Counted from the stretch's first letter, positions 1 through 6,108 are shown. The stretch is DNA of 6,734 bases from an uncultured Clostridia bacterium (GCA_946409855.1 CAMJXZ010000184.1:1-6734), one strand, 5' to 3'. The notes: a model not told the origin generated them from the letters alone. A program made the numbers and translations.

Positions 1-265
1 GATCACCGCGCCGGACGCGGCTGTCATTATCTCCCTCAACTTCTGCCTGACACGGGAGGTAGCGGCGCAGCGGGGGATGCCCCTGCGGGACGGCGGAAAG
101 CTGTATGTGGACGGCGTGCTCCGGCTGGTTTCCAGAACGGACGGGGAATGGGAGCGGCTGTTCGCGCCCTGGTATTCCGTCAGGCGGCTGGAGCATTTCG
201 CCTGGCCCGGAGAAGCGTCCGAGACAAGGCGGCTGTTTTATCTCGCGAAACGGGAGGGCCTATGA
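1..265 (+). CDS. 3' end of an unrecognised protein gene (N-terminus outside the window)
   Basis: An open frame enters at the window edge (codons begin at base 2) and runs 87 codons to TGA at 263-265. The segment includes the stretches IISLNFCLTREVAAQRG, EWERLFAPWYSV and a final RRLFYLAKREGL. There is an in-frame ATG at 77, but the frame is open to the edge and reads as ordinary protein before it, so I treat 77 as internal. I do not recognise the family. The ending, a hydrophobic strand followed by RLFYLAKR, is loosely like the last strands of class I SAM-dependent methyltransferases, but that is only a resemblance. The stop overlaps the next start in an ATGA arrangement, so this gene and the acetyltransferase downstream are probably co-transcribed and translationally coupled. 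Confidence 0.65.
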   Translation, partial: ITAPDAAVIISLNFCLTREVAAQRGMPLRDGGKLYVDGVLRLVSRTDGEWERLFAPWYSVRRLEHFAWPGEASETRRLFYLAKREGL

Positions 266-822
266 AGGAAAGGCGGATGTGCCTGACAACCGGGCGGCTG
301 GTCATGAAGCCGCTTTCCCCGGAAGACCGGGAGCGGTTTCTGCAAATCGGGACGGATGAGCGGATCAGGGCGACCTACATGTTCCCGGAATTTGACACCC
401 CGGAGCAGGCGGACGCTTTCTTTGAGCGGATCCGGAAGCTGAGCCTGTCGGAGGAACGTTTTGTTTACGGGATCTGCCGGAACGGGGAACTGATCGGCTT
501 TCTCAACGACTGTGAGATCAGCGGCGGGACGGTGGAACTTGGGTATTTCATCGCCCCGGAGCACTGGAACCGCGGGTACGCGGCGGAAGCGCTGGGGGCG
601 GCGGTGCAGGAGCTGTTCCGCCTGGGGTATGCCTGCGTCCGGGCGGGATACTTTGAAGGGAACGAAGCCAGCCGCCGCGTGATGGAAAAATGCGGGATGC
701 GTCCGGTCCCGCTGGTGCAGGAGATCGAATACCGGGGCGTCCGGCGGCGCTGCCTGTATTATGAATCCGGAAACAGCTGCCTTTCTTCCGGAACGGAAGC
801 GGGCGGCGGAAGGCCGGTGTGA
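262..822 (+). CDS. GNAT-family N-acetyltransferase (RimJ/RimL-like, Acetyltransf_3 type)
   Basis: A 186-residue protein predicted to transfer an acetyl group from acetyl-CoA to an amine; the acceptor cannot be read from sequence. It opens with the typical first strand (TGRLVMKPLSPEDRERF, residues 10-26). The acetyl-CoA core follows: strand beta4 ELGYFIAPEHW (92-102), the pyrophosphate-binding loop NRGYAAEAL (103-111), then EGNEASRRVMEKCGMR (132-147), where Asn134 and the helix after it are the family signature. The length is normal for the family; the last ~19 residues are a Gly/Ser-rich tail. The ATG at 262 is chosen because GGGAGGG at 252-258 lies just upstream and the start overlaps the preceding stop (ATGA). 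A longer in-frame reading from 148 would lie inside the upstream gene and lacks support. ATG 277 is an alternative start. Cytoplasmic; the substrate could be a protein N-terminus, a small metabolite or an antibiotic. Confidence 0.9.
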   Translation: MKERRMCLTTGRLVMKPLSPEDRERFLQIGTDERIRATYMFPEFDTPEQADAFFERIRKLSLSEERFVYGICRNGELIGFLNDCEISGGTVELGYFIAPEHWNRGYAAEALGAAVQELFRLGYACVRAGYFEGNEASRRVMEKCGMRPVPLVQEIEYRGVRRRCLYYESGNSCLSSGTEAGGGRPV

Positions 823-839
823 CGGTTCGGAACCGTTTT
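822..839 (+). terminator. Short hairpin with T-run just after the acetyltransferase stop (weak terminator candidate)
   Basis: ACGGTT (822-827) pairs perfectly with AACCGT (831-836) around a 3-base loop, and the right arm runs into four T residues (836-839). The hairpin begins at the last base of the stop codon. The stem is only six pairs, so termination would be partial at best. The right arm can instead pair through CCGTTT (833-838) with AAACGG (848-853), so two mutually exclusive hairpins exist ahead of the next gene. Confidence 0.3.
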
Positions 840-878
840 GCCGACGGAAACGGATCGTAGAGGGGAGGAGCGTATCCG

Positions 879-1538
879 ATGGATCTTCACGTGTGGCTGG
901 AAAGGTTTATGACGTCCCTGACCGGGACATTCGGGGACAGGGTCTGGTTTGTAGGGCTCCAGGGCAGCTATGGCCGGGGAGAAGCGGCGGCGGACAGCGA
1001 TATCGATATGGTCGTGATCCTGGATACCCTTTCCGAAAAGGACATCGCGGCATACGGCGCCATGCTGGATACGCTGGAACACCGGGAACTGGTCTGCGGT
1101 TTCCTTTCGGGACGGGAAGAGCTGCTGGCCTGGGAGCCGTCGGACCTGTTTCAGTTCTGCCATGACACGACGCCCATCATTGGGAGCCTGGACGCGGTGC
1201 TTGAAAAGGTGGACCGTTCCGCGGTGGACCGGGCAGTCCGGATCGGGGTGTGCAATGTCTACCATGGCTGTGTCCACAACATGGTTCATGAAAAAGACCC
1301 GGAGACGCTGCGCGGGCTGTACAAGGCCGCGACCTTCGCCATCCGGGCCGCCGTTTTCCAAAGGAGCGGGCGCTTCTGCAGAGGCCTTGCGGAACTGAGC
1401 GCTTCCGCCGGACCGGAAGAGCGGGCGGTCGTCACGGCTTATCTTCAGATGAAGCGGGACGGCGTCCGGGATTTTAACCGGGATGCCGGGCTCCTGTTCC
1501 GGTGGGCGCAGCGGATGATCGCGCAGAGCTCCGTCTGA
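879..1538 (+). CDS. Nucleotidyltransferase-domain protein (DNA polymerase beta-like fold)
   Basis: A 219-residue protein with the nucleotidyltransferase signature near its N-terminus: GSYGRGEAAADSDIDMVV at residues 29-46. Gly29-Ser30 is the phosphate-binding turn, and Asp41 and Asp43 are the two metal-binding carboxylates of the DxD pattern after the helix. The third carboxylate expected on a later strand cannot be placed with certainty. The C-terminal half (from about residue 105) is mostly helical and rich in His, Arg and Ala, including VYHGCVHNMVHEKD, as in two-domain proteins related to aminoglycoside nucleotidyltransferases. The family moves NMP from NTP to a hydroxyl; the acceptor here is unknown, so an antibiotic-resistance role should not be assumed. 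AGGGGAGGAG at 861-870 gives a strong ribosome site about eight bases before ATG 879. A 56-base gap separates it from the acetyltransferase. Confidence 0.85.
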   Translation: MDLHVWLERFMTSLTGTFGDRVWFVGLQGSYGRGEAAADSDIDMVVILDTLSEKDIAAYGAMLDTLEHRELVCGFLSGREELLAWEPSDLFQFCHDTTPIIGSLDAVLEKVDRSAVDRAVRIGVCNVYHGCVHNMVHEKDPETLRGLYKAATFAIRAAVFQRSGRFCRGLAELSASAGPEERAVVTAYLQMKRDGVRDFNRDAGLLFRWAQRMIAQSSV

Positions 1539-1548
1539 TTAAGCCGCT

Positions 1549-1561
1549 CTACGGAACGTAG
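1549..1561. promoter_or_regulatory. Perfect dyad beside the -35 box (candidate operator)
   Basis: CTACG-GAA-CGTAG is an exact inverted repeat with a 3-base centre. Outer arms CCGC (1544-1547) and GCGG (1565-1568) extend it imperfectly, and the right outer arm coincides with the end of the candidate -35 box. It lies upstream of the predicted transcription start, so it is better read as a protein-binding site than as an RNA hairpin. By position it is a candidate site for autoregulation by the helix-turn-helix protein encoded next. There is no T-run, so it is unlikely to be a terminator for the upstream gene. Which protein binds is inference. Confidence 0.4.
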
Positions 1562-1562
1562 G

Positions 1563-1591
1563 TTGCGGCGGGTGGAAGATTCTGTTATGCT
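1563..1591 (+). promoter_or_regulatory. Candidate sigma-70-type promoter for the regulator-hydrolase unit
   Basis: -35 TTGCGG (1563-1568), a 17-base spacer and -10 TATGCT (1586-1591). The -10 is preceded by TG one base upstream (TGtTATGCT), making it an extended -10 box, which compensates for the imperfect hexamers. Transcription would begin near 1598, leaving a very short leader that begins close to the ribosome site AAGGAGGG (1600-1607). That is short but workable. The 76-base gap after the nucleotidyltransferase supports an independent start here. Confidence 0.45.
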
Positions 1592-1614
1592 GCAGCGGAA
1601 AGGAGGGACGGCGA

Positions 1615-2205
1615 ATGGATCATTATGTGACCGGCGCTGTGATCAAAGCCCTGCGCGAACGGCAGCGCCTGACCCAGGCGGAGTTGGCCGCCCGGCTCTG
1701 CGTCAGCGACAAGGCGGTTTCCAAGTGGGAAACCGGGCGGGGGCTGCCGGATATTTCGCTGCTGGAGCCGCTGAGTGAGGCGCTCCGTATTTCCGTGCCG
1801 GAGCTGCTGTGCGGGCAGGCGATCGTCAACCGGAACCGCGCGTCCAATATGCTGAAGAGCCGCTTTTACGTCTGCCCCGTCTGCGGCAATGTGCTGTTTG
1901 CCAGGGGAGAAGCGCTGATTTCCTGCTGCGGCATCCAGCTGCCCGCGCTGGAGGCGGAAGAGCCGGACGACCTGCACCGGGTGGATGTACAGAAGGTGGA
2001 AGACGAGATCTATGTATCCCTGGATCATCCGATGACCAAAGAGCATTTCCTGCCCTTTGCCGCCTATATGACGATGGACCGGTGCGAAATCAAGGCGCTG
2101 TATCCGGAAGGAAACGCGGAAGCGCGGTTTTTCTTCCGGGGCGGCGGGTGGCTGTATGTTTACTGCAACCAGCACGGCCTGTACCGGCACAGGGTGGGGA
2201 GATGA
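1615..2205 (+). CDS. XRE-family helix-turn-helix regulator fused to a complete desulfoferrodoxin (superoxide reductase) module
   Basis: A 196-residue protein. Residues 8-65 form a Cro/C1-type helix-turn-helix (IKALRERQRLTQAELAARL, then VSDKAVSKWETGRGLPD), the usual XRE DNA-binding unit. Residues 84-112 match the N-terminal desulforedoxin domain of desulfoferrodoxin: Cys87-x-x-Cys90-Gly-Asn, then Cys104-Cys105-Gly, four cysteines for a rubredoxin-like FeS4 site. Residues 118-191 match the superoxide reductase domain, with all five ligands of the catalytic Fe(His)4Cys centre in order: His121, His138 (HPM), His144, Cys184 and His187 (CNQHG). Family knowledge: this centre reduces superoxide to hydrogen peroxide. 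The conserved Glu-Lys pair before the first His is Asp-Leu here, so the active-site lysine is missing. Inference: a cytoplasmic redox or superoxide sensor-regulator, or an enzyme that also binds DNA. The ATG is fixed by AAGGAGGG seven bases upstream. The stop is nine bases before the next gene. Confidence 0.9.
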   Translation: MDHYVTGAVIKALRERQRLTQAELAARLCVSDKAVSKWETGRGLPDISLLEPLSEALRISVPELLCGQAIVNRNRASNMLKSRFYVCPVCGNVLFARGEALISCCGIQLPALEAEEPDDLHRVDVQKVEDEIYVSLDHPMTKEHFLPFAAYMTMDRCEIKALYPEGNAEARFFFRGGGWLYVYCNQHGLYRHRVGR

Positions 2206-2214
2206 GAGGAACCT

Positions 2215-2868
2215 ATGGGAAACCTGGTATTGTACCTTCACGGAAAAGGCGGCAGCGCCGATGAGAGCAGGCATTATGTCCCTCTGTTTCCGGGGTGGGA
2301 TGTGATCGGGCTGGATTACCGCTCGGATACGCCCTGGGAAGCCGGACGGGAGATCCGCGGGGCTGTGGGGCGCCTCAAAGCCCGGTATGACCGGATCGAC
2401 CTGGTCGCGAACAGCATCGGCGCTTTTTTCGCCATGCACGCGGACATTGGCTCCTGGATCCGCCGGGCGTACCTGATTTCCCCGGTTGCCGATATGGAAC
2501 GACTGATCCTGGGGATGATGCTTATGGAAAACGTCACCGAAGCGGAACTAAAAGCCCGGGAAACAATCAGGACCGCTTCCGGGGAAACGCTTTCCTGGGC
2601 GTACCTTTGCTATGTGCGGGAGCATCCCGTCCGCTGGCCCGTGCCGACGTGGATCCTGTACGGGGCCGGGGACCGGCTGACCGACAGGGAGACGATGATC
2701 CGGTTTGCGCAGGTTAATGGCGCCAAGCTTACTATCATGGAAGAAGGGGAGCACTGGTTCCACACGGAGGAACAGATGGCGTTCCTGGACAGATGGATCG
2801 TGACAAGCAAAGGGGAAAGCGAAAAGGATCCGCCTCCGTCAGCGCCGCAGGATGTCAAAGGGGAATGA
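2215..2868 (+). CDS. Small alpha/beta-hydrolase-fold protein
   Basis: A 217-residue cytoplasmic protein (no signal peptide) with the alpha/beta hydrolase layout. There is a first strand and oxyanion loop LVLYLHGKGGS (residues 4-14), and a nucleophile elbow LVANSIGAFFA (63-73) with Ser67 in A-N-S-I-G, a variant of GxSxG. YGAGDRLTD (149-157) carries the probable acid Asp153, and EEGEHWFH (176-183) the catalytic His180. Only a small cap (about residues 93-130) lies between the elbow and the acid. This suits an esterase, thioesterase or related serine hydrolase; the substrate is unknown. The tail from about 197 is charged and Pro-rich, probably disordered. Its ribosome site AGAGGA (2205-2210) touches the stop codon of the regulator gene and the intergenic gap is nine bases, so the two are almost certainly one operon. 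That makes a link to oxidative damage or redox control plausible but unproven. Confidence 0.88.
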   Translation: MGNLVLYLHGKGGSADESRHYVPLFPGWDVIGLDYRSDTPWEAGREIRGAVGRLKARYDRIDLVANSIGAFFAMHADIGSWIRRAYLISPVADMERLILGMMLMENVTEAELKARETIRTASGETLSWAYLCYVREHPVRWPVPTWILYGAGDRLTDRETMIRFAQVNGAKLTIMEEGEHWFHTEEQMAFLDRWIVTSKGESEKDPPPSAPQDVKGE

Positions 2869-2986
2869 CGGGAAGGGAAAAGCGGCGGAAGCCTTCGGCC
2901 GCGCCCTGCCGCTGCCTGAAAAACAGAAGCGGACGGCGCTGAACCGCCGCGTGCTGAGCGGGGCGGGAAGCGTCCGCCGAATCCGA

Positions 2987-3020
2987 AAGCCCTCTGCCGG
3001 TCGGTTCCGGCAGAGGGCTT
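2987..3020. terminator. Strong 14-bp hairpin after the hydrolase gene
   Basis: The arms 2987-3000 and 3007-3020 (AAGCCCTCTGCCGG against CCGGCAGAGGGCTT) pair perfectly around a 6-base loop. It lies 118 bases after the hydrolase stop and is the best candidate end for the + strand operon. The run of T after it is poor on both strands (TTGAAGG on +, TTTCGG on -), so it may act as an RNA 3'-end stabiliser or a weak terminator. The 2869-2986 stretch before it holds no gene I can support. Confidence 0.55.
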
Positions 3021-3025
3021 GAAGG

Positions 3026-3047
3026 TTGTGCGCCGCCGGGCGCACAA
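3026..3047. repeat. 9-bp inverted repeat (second hairpin of the convergent gap)
   Basis: TTGTGCGCC (3026-3034) pairs exactly with GGCGCACAA (3039-3047) around GCCG. No T-run follows on either strand, so it is not a classical terminator on its own. It lies between two stronger hairpins and would form in read-through RNA from either side. Confidence 0.5.
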
Positions 3048-3050
3048 TGA

Positions 3051-3080
3051 AAAGAGAGGCTGCCGGAGCAGCCCCTCTTT
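3051..3080 (-). terminator. Intrinsic terminator of the GH3 gene
   Basis: Read on the - strand, a 13-pair stem (arms 3068-3080 and 3051-3063) with a 4-base TCCG loop begins 16 bases after the GH3 stop and ends in TTTT (3053-3050). The single A-C mismatch seen on the + strand (3057/3074) becomes a G-U pair in the - strand RNA. The structure is therefore fully paired only in that direction, which argues that it serves the GH3 transcript. It may also stop + strand read-through, which would meet CTCTTT. Confidence 0.8.
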
Positions 3081-3096
3081 CAGCCGATAGATTCAA

Positions 3097-6000
3097 TTAT
3101 TTCGCGTAATCGCCTTTTTTGTTCTTCTTGAGGTACCGGAGCACCACGATGGCCATCGCCGCCAGGGCGCCCAGGCCGACGCCGAGGTCGATGCCCAGGA
3201 ACAGCTTGGTCATGTTGTCCATGCCGCCCTTGGTTTCGCCGGTGGCATAGTAGCCGCTGTTGCCGACCGTGTACAGGATGTTCTTGCAGCTCTGGCGCAT
3301 GGCGAGAGCCGCGGTCGCGCTGCGGTCGGTGAACTGGTTGGAAGCGTGCATCGCGAAGCCCAGCATCAGGTCGTTGCCGCTGCGGACGCAGTGGTCGGAA
3401 ATCATGTAGCCGTAGGAACCGTTGTAGTCGGTTTCCACCATGCCCACAAAGCCCCATTCATCCCGCAGGACGGTCTTCAGCAGGTTCGGGTTCTCGCAGC
3501 TGGGACGCGGGCCGATGAAGTTGAAGGAGCTCATCACGGCCAGCGGTACGCCGGTATAGCGCTTCACGCAGTACTCGAAGGGCTTGAGGTAGATTTCACG
3601 GATCGCCTGCTCGGACGCGTAGGTCAGCAGGTACGAGCAGCGGGAGCCTTCCTGGTCGTTCAGGGCGAAGTGCTTGATGTAGGGGTAGAGGCCCTTGGTG
3701 GCCGCGCCGTTGATTTCGGCGGAGGCCAGCTTGCCGGCCAGCACGCCGTCTTCGGAATAGTATTCGAAGTTGCGGCCGGCGAAGGCGTTGCGGTGCGTGT
3801 TCATGGCGGGACCGTACCAGCCGAAGTTCTTGGCGTCCTTGTATTCCTGGCCCATGGCGGTGCCCATTTCCTCGATGAGCTCGGTGTTCCAGGTCTGGGC
3901 CATCAGCACTTCGGCGGGATAGGCGGTGCCGTAGGCGCCGGTCATGAAGTTGGACAGGCCGGCCGGACCGTCGCAGTCGGAGGTGCCCACTTTGCCCACG
4001 GAGGGGATTTCGGCCGTGCGCCAGCCGCCCAGGTTGATCATCTGGGCCATGTCGTCAAAGGTCAGCTGATCCAGCAGCTTTTCCCACTGGGGGTCGTTGT
4101 AGCTCTTGCCGGTCAGGTCCGCCAGCTTCAGCCCGTTCTTGGCCTCCAGGGTGGGCATGACGTCGCTTGCGTTGTCGTACAGGGTGGGGTCGTACATGCC
4201 GACGGCCAGGAGCTTGAGCTCCGCCAGGGTGGCGTCGTCCATCAGGTAGGCGGATTCCGCGGGCGCCGCGGTGGCTTCCGCGTAATTGGCGAACTTGTCG
4301 GCGCGGCTCAGCTGGACGAAGTTCCCGCGGGAATAATCCTGGAACTGGTTCACAGCGGGGATCTTGTCCGAAGCGCGGCCCTTGCTGTAATCAATGTCCG
4401 CGTCCACGGTGAAGGTTTCGCCGGCCAGCTCATGGTGGCTGTCGGACCGGAGGGAGATCCTGTATTCGCCGGCTTCGACGATGTAGCCGCCGCCCTGGAT
4501 CTTGATGCCGTCGCTGTCATAGGCGGCCAGTTCCTCCACGGGGATGGAGAAATGGATGGTCTGGGATTCGTTGGCTTTGAGTTCCTTCGTCTTGGCGAAA
4601 TCCACCAGGTTCACGGAAGCCTTTTCGATGCCGCCGTTGGTGTAGGGCGGGGTAAAGTAGACTTCCACTACATCCTTGCCGGCGACGCTGCCGGTGTTGG
4701 TCACCTTGACGTCGAAGGCCACGTTGGTGCCGTCGTACTTGAAGTTCTCCATGGTCTGGGTGAAGCTGGTGTAGCTCAGACCGTAGCCGAAGGGATACTG
4801 CACATGCTGATCGTAATCGATGCAGCCTTCGTCGGAAGCGGTTTCGTAGTACTTGTAGCCCACGTAAATGCCTTCGGCGTAATTGACGAACGCCATGCCG
4901 CCTTCATAGGGGCCGTCGTTCGCGGCGATCTGCTTTTTGAAGTCCTCCACGTTGGTGTAGGCGAAGGTGCCGAAGTTGTTCCAGGTGGGGGTGGCGGTCA
5001 GATCCTTGACGAAGGTATCCGCCGTGCGGCCGGAGGGGTTCACCTTGCCGCTGACGATGCGGCCCACGGCGCCAAGGCCCGTGTTGCCGGCGCCGGGCGC
5101 CAGGATGACGGCGCCGATCTGGGCGTAATTGTCGACCCAGCCCAGCTCCATGGCGTTGTTGGCGTTGATGATGACGATGACCTTTTCAAATTCGGAGCAG
5201 ACCTTTTCCACCATTCTTTCCTCGGTGACGGAAAGCTCCAGGTAATGTTCGCCGGGCTCGAAATCATCGTAATCGCCGTTGTTGGTGTAAGTGCCGTTGT
5301 AGTAGCCGAAGGAGCCGGGATTGACGGACACCTTTTCAGCGATATTGTAGGTGCCGTGGATGACCGCGTTCATGTCGGTGGGCAGGTCGGCGCCTTCACC
5401 GCCGGAACGGCTGATGACGATCACAGCCACGTCGGAAAAGCCCTTGGCCTGGCTCATGACGGCGTCGGTATAAACGTCCACGGTGGGCTCAGGCAGGGTC
5501 CAGTCCTGGTTGGCCATGGCCACGGTCGGCCGGTCCTTGCGGTAATCGGTATAGATCTTGGTCAGGTCGGCGTTGGTGGCGTAGCCGGCGTCTTCAAAGG
5601 ATTTGAGGAAGCCGATGGCCGTGGAGCCGTCCGAGGAGCCGGAGCCCGTGCCGCCCAGGATCGGGTTGGTGGAGCCCCAGCCGAACACGTTCAGCTTCTT
5701 GACCCCGGCATCCAGCGGCAGCAGGCCGTTGTTCTTGACCAGCACCAGGCCCTCGTCGCCCACCTTGCCGATCACGTTCTTGCTGGCGGCGATGGTTTCT
5801 TCCGTCAGTTCGGCCTTGGAAGCGTTCAGGAAGCTGGAGATGTTGTTGTACAGCGGGCCGTAGCACATGAGGTTGACGAGCAGGGTGATGACGGCGAGGC
5901 AGGCCAGCACGGCGCCCCAGCGGATTACGTGCTTTTTGCCCTTTTTCGCCTTATGGGCCAGGATGAGCACCACGATGGTGACCACCAGCACCGCCAGGAT

Positions 6001-6108
6001 GGCCCAGACGTACCCCTGCACTTTTTCAATGTAGGATTTGAGGTCGGCCTGGCTTACGCCCATAGGGCCGAAGATGGGGTTGAGAAGACCAGAGAGAAAT
6101 TCTGCCAT
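3097..6108 (-). CDS. Membrane-anchored GH3 glycoside hydrolase with inverted domain order (beta-glucosidase-like)
   Basis: A 1003-residue protein. Two membrane segments come first (about 33-52 and 63-83), separated by a Lys-rich loop (HKAKKGKKH) that should be cytoplasmic. The GH3 C-domain follows (about 100-445): GWGSTNPILGGTGSGSSDGS, then SRSGGEGAD with Glu238 as probable acid/base, NPSGRTADTF and EGIYVGYKYYET. Then come the fibronectin-III-like domain (about 455-565) and the TIM barrel (about 680-920): TSDCDGPAGL, GRNFEYYSED (778-787), KHFALNDQE (812-820) and GFVGMVETDYNG with nucleophile candidate Asp894 (codon 3427-3429). A last membrane segment (about 969-990) ends in KKNKKGDYAK. Known GH3 enzymes retain configuration and mostly remove terminal beta-linked sugars; the exact sugar is not readable. 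Positive-inside charges place the catalytic part outside, tethered at both ends. ATG 6108 has AGGAGG (6117-6122) eight bases upstream. The order C-domain before barrel is inverted relative to typical GH3 and is known from some rumen Clostridia enzymes. Arginine codons are mainly CGC/CGT, unlike the CGG-rich + strand genes. Confidence 0.93.
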   Translation of the reverse strand: MAEFLSGLLNPIFGPMGVSQADLKSYIEKVQGYVWAILAVLVVTIVVLILAHKAKKGKKHVIRWGAVLACLAVITLLVNLMCYGPLYNNISSFLNASKAELTEETIAASKNVIGKVGDEGLVLVKNNGLLPLDAGVKKLNVFGWGSTNPILGGTGSGSSDGSTAIGFLKSFEDAGYATNADLTKIYTDYRKDRPTVAMANQDWTLPEPTVDVYTDAVMSQAKGFSDVAVIVISRSGGEGADLPTDMNAVIHGTYNIAEKVSVNPGSFGYYNGTYTNNGDYDDFEPGEHYLELSVTEERMVEKVCSEFEKVIVIINANNAMELGWVDNYAQIGAVILAPGAGNTGLGAVGRIVSGKVNPSGRTADTFVKDLTATPTWNNFGTFAYTNVEDFKKQIAANDGPYEGGMAFVNYAEGIYVGYKYYETASDEGCIDYDQHVQYPFGYGLSYTSFTQTMENFKYDGTNVAFDVKVTNTGSVAGKDVVEVYFTPPYTNGGIEKASVNLVDFAKTKELKANESQTIHFSIPVEELAAYDSDGIKIQGGGYIVEAGEYRISLRSDSHHELAGETFTVDADIDYSKGRASDKIPAVNQFQDYSRGNFVQLSRADKFANYAEATAAPAESAYLMDDATLAELKLLAVGMYDPTLYDNASDVMPTLEAKNGLKLADLTGKSYNDPQWEKLLDQLTFDDMAQMINLGGWRTAEIPSVGKVGTSDCDGPAGLSNFMTGAYGTAYPAEVLMAQTWNTELIEEMGTAMGQEYKDAKNFGWYGPAMNTHRNAFAGRNFEYYSEDGVLAGKLASAEINGAATKGLYPYIKHFALNDQEGSRCSYLLTYASEQAIREIYLKPFEYCVKRYTGVPLAVMSSFNFIGPRPSCENPNLLKTVLRDEWGFVGMVETDYNGSYGYMISDHCVRSGNDLMLGFAMHASNQFTDRSATAALAMRQSCKNILYTVGNSGYYATGETKGGMDNMTKLFLGIDLGVGLGALAAMAIVVLRYLKKNKKGDYAK

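Noticed and set aside
148..261. Longer N-terminus for the acetyltransferase from ATG 148
   Set aside because: It would overlap the upstream gene by more than 100 bases and adds non-family sequence. The ATG at 262 has a ribosome site and the coupled ATGA overlap.
759..1361. 200-codon open frame on the - strand opposite the nucleotidyltransferase
   Set aside because: No motif or ribosome site; the sense frame has the GS...DxD signature.
1585..2439. 284-codon open frame on the - strand across the regulator and hydrolase genes
   Set aside because: Composition (Gln, His, Pro, Arg-rich) is that of a GC-rich antisense shadow, and both sense genes are supported by motifs.
2852..3022. 56-codon Lys/Arg-rich open frame starting inside the hydrolase gene
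   Set aside because: No ribosome site at workable distance, and its last codons run through the 14-bp hairpin. It could be real but nothing supports it.
2610..3096. Two - strand open frames (2610-3047 and 2839-3096) downstream of the GH3 stop
   Set aside because: They begin in or beside the GH3 terminator, have low-complexity Arg/Ser/Pro content and overlap the hydrolase gene.
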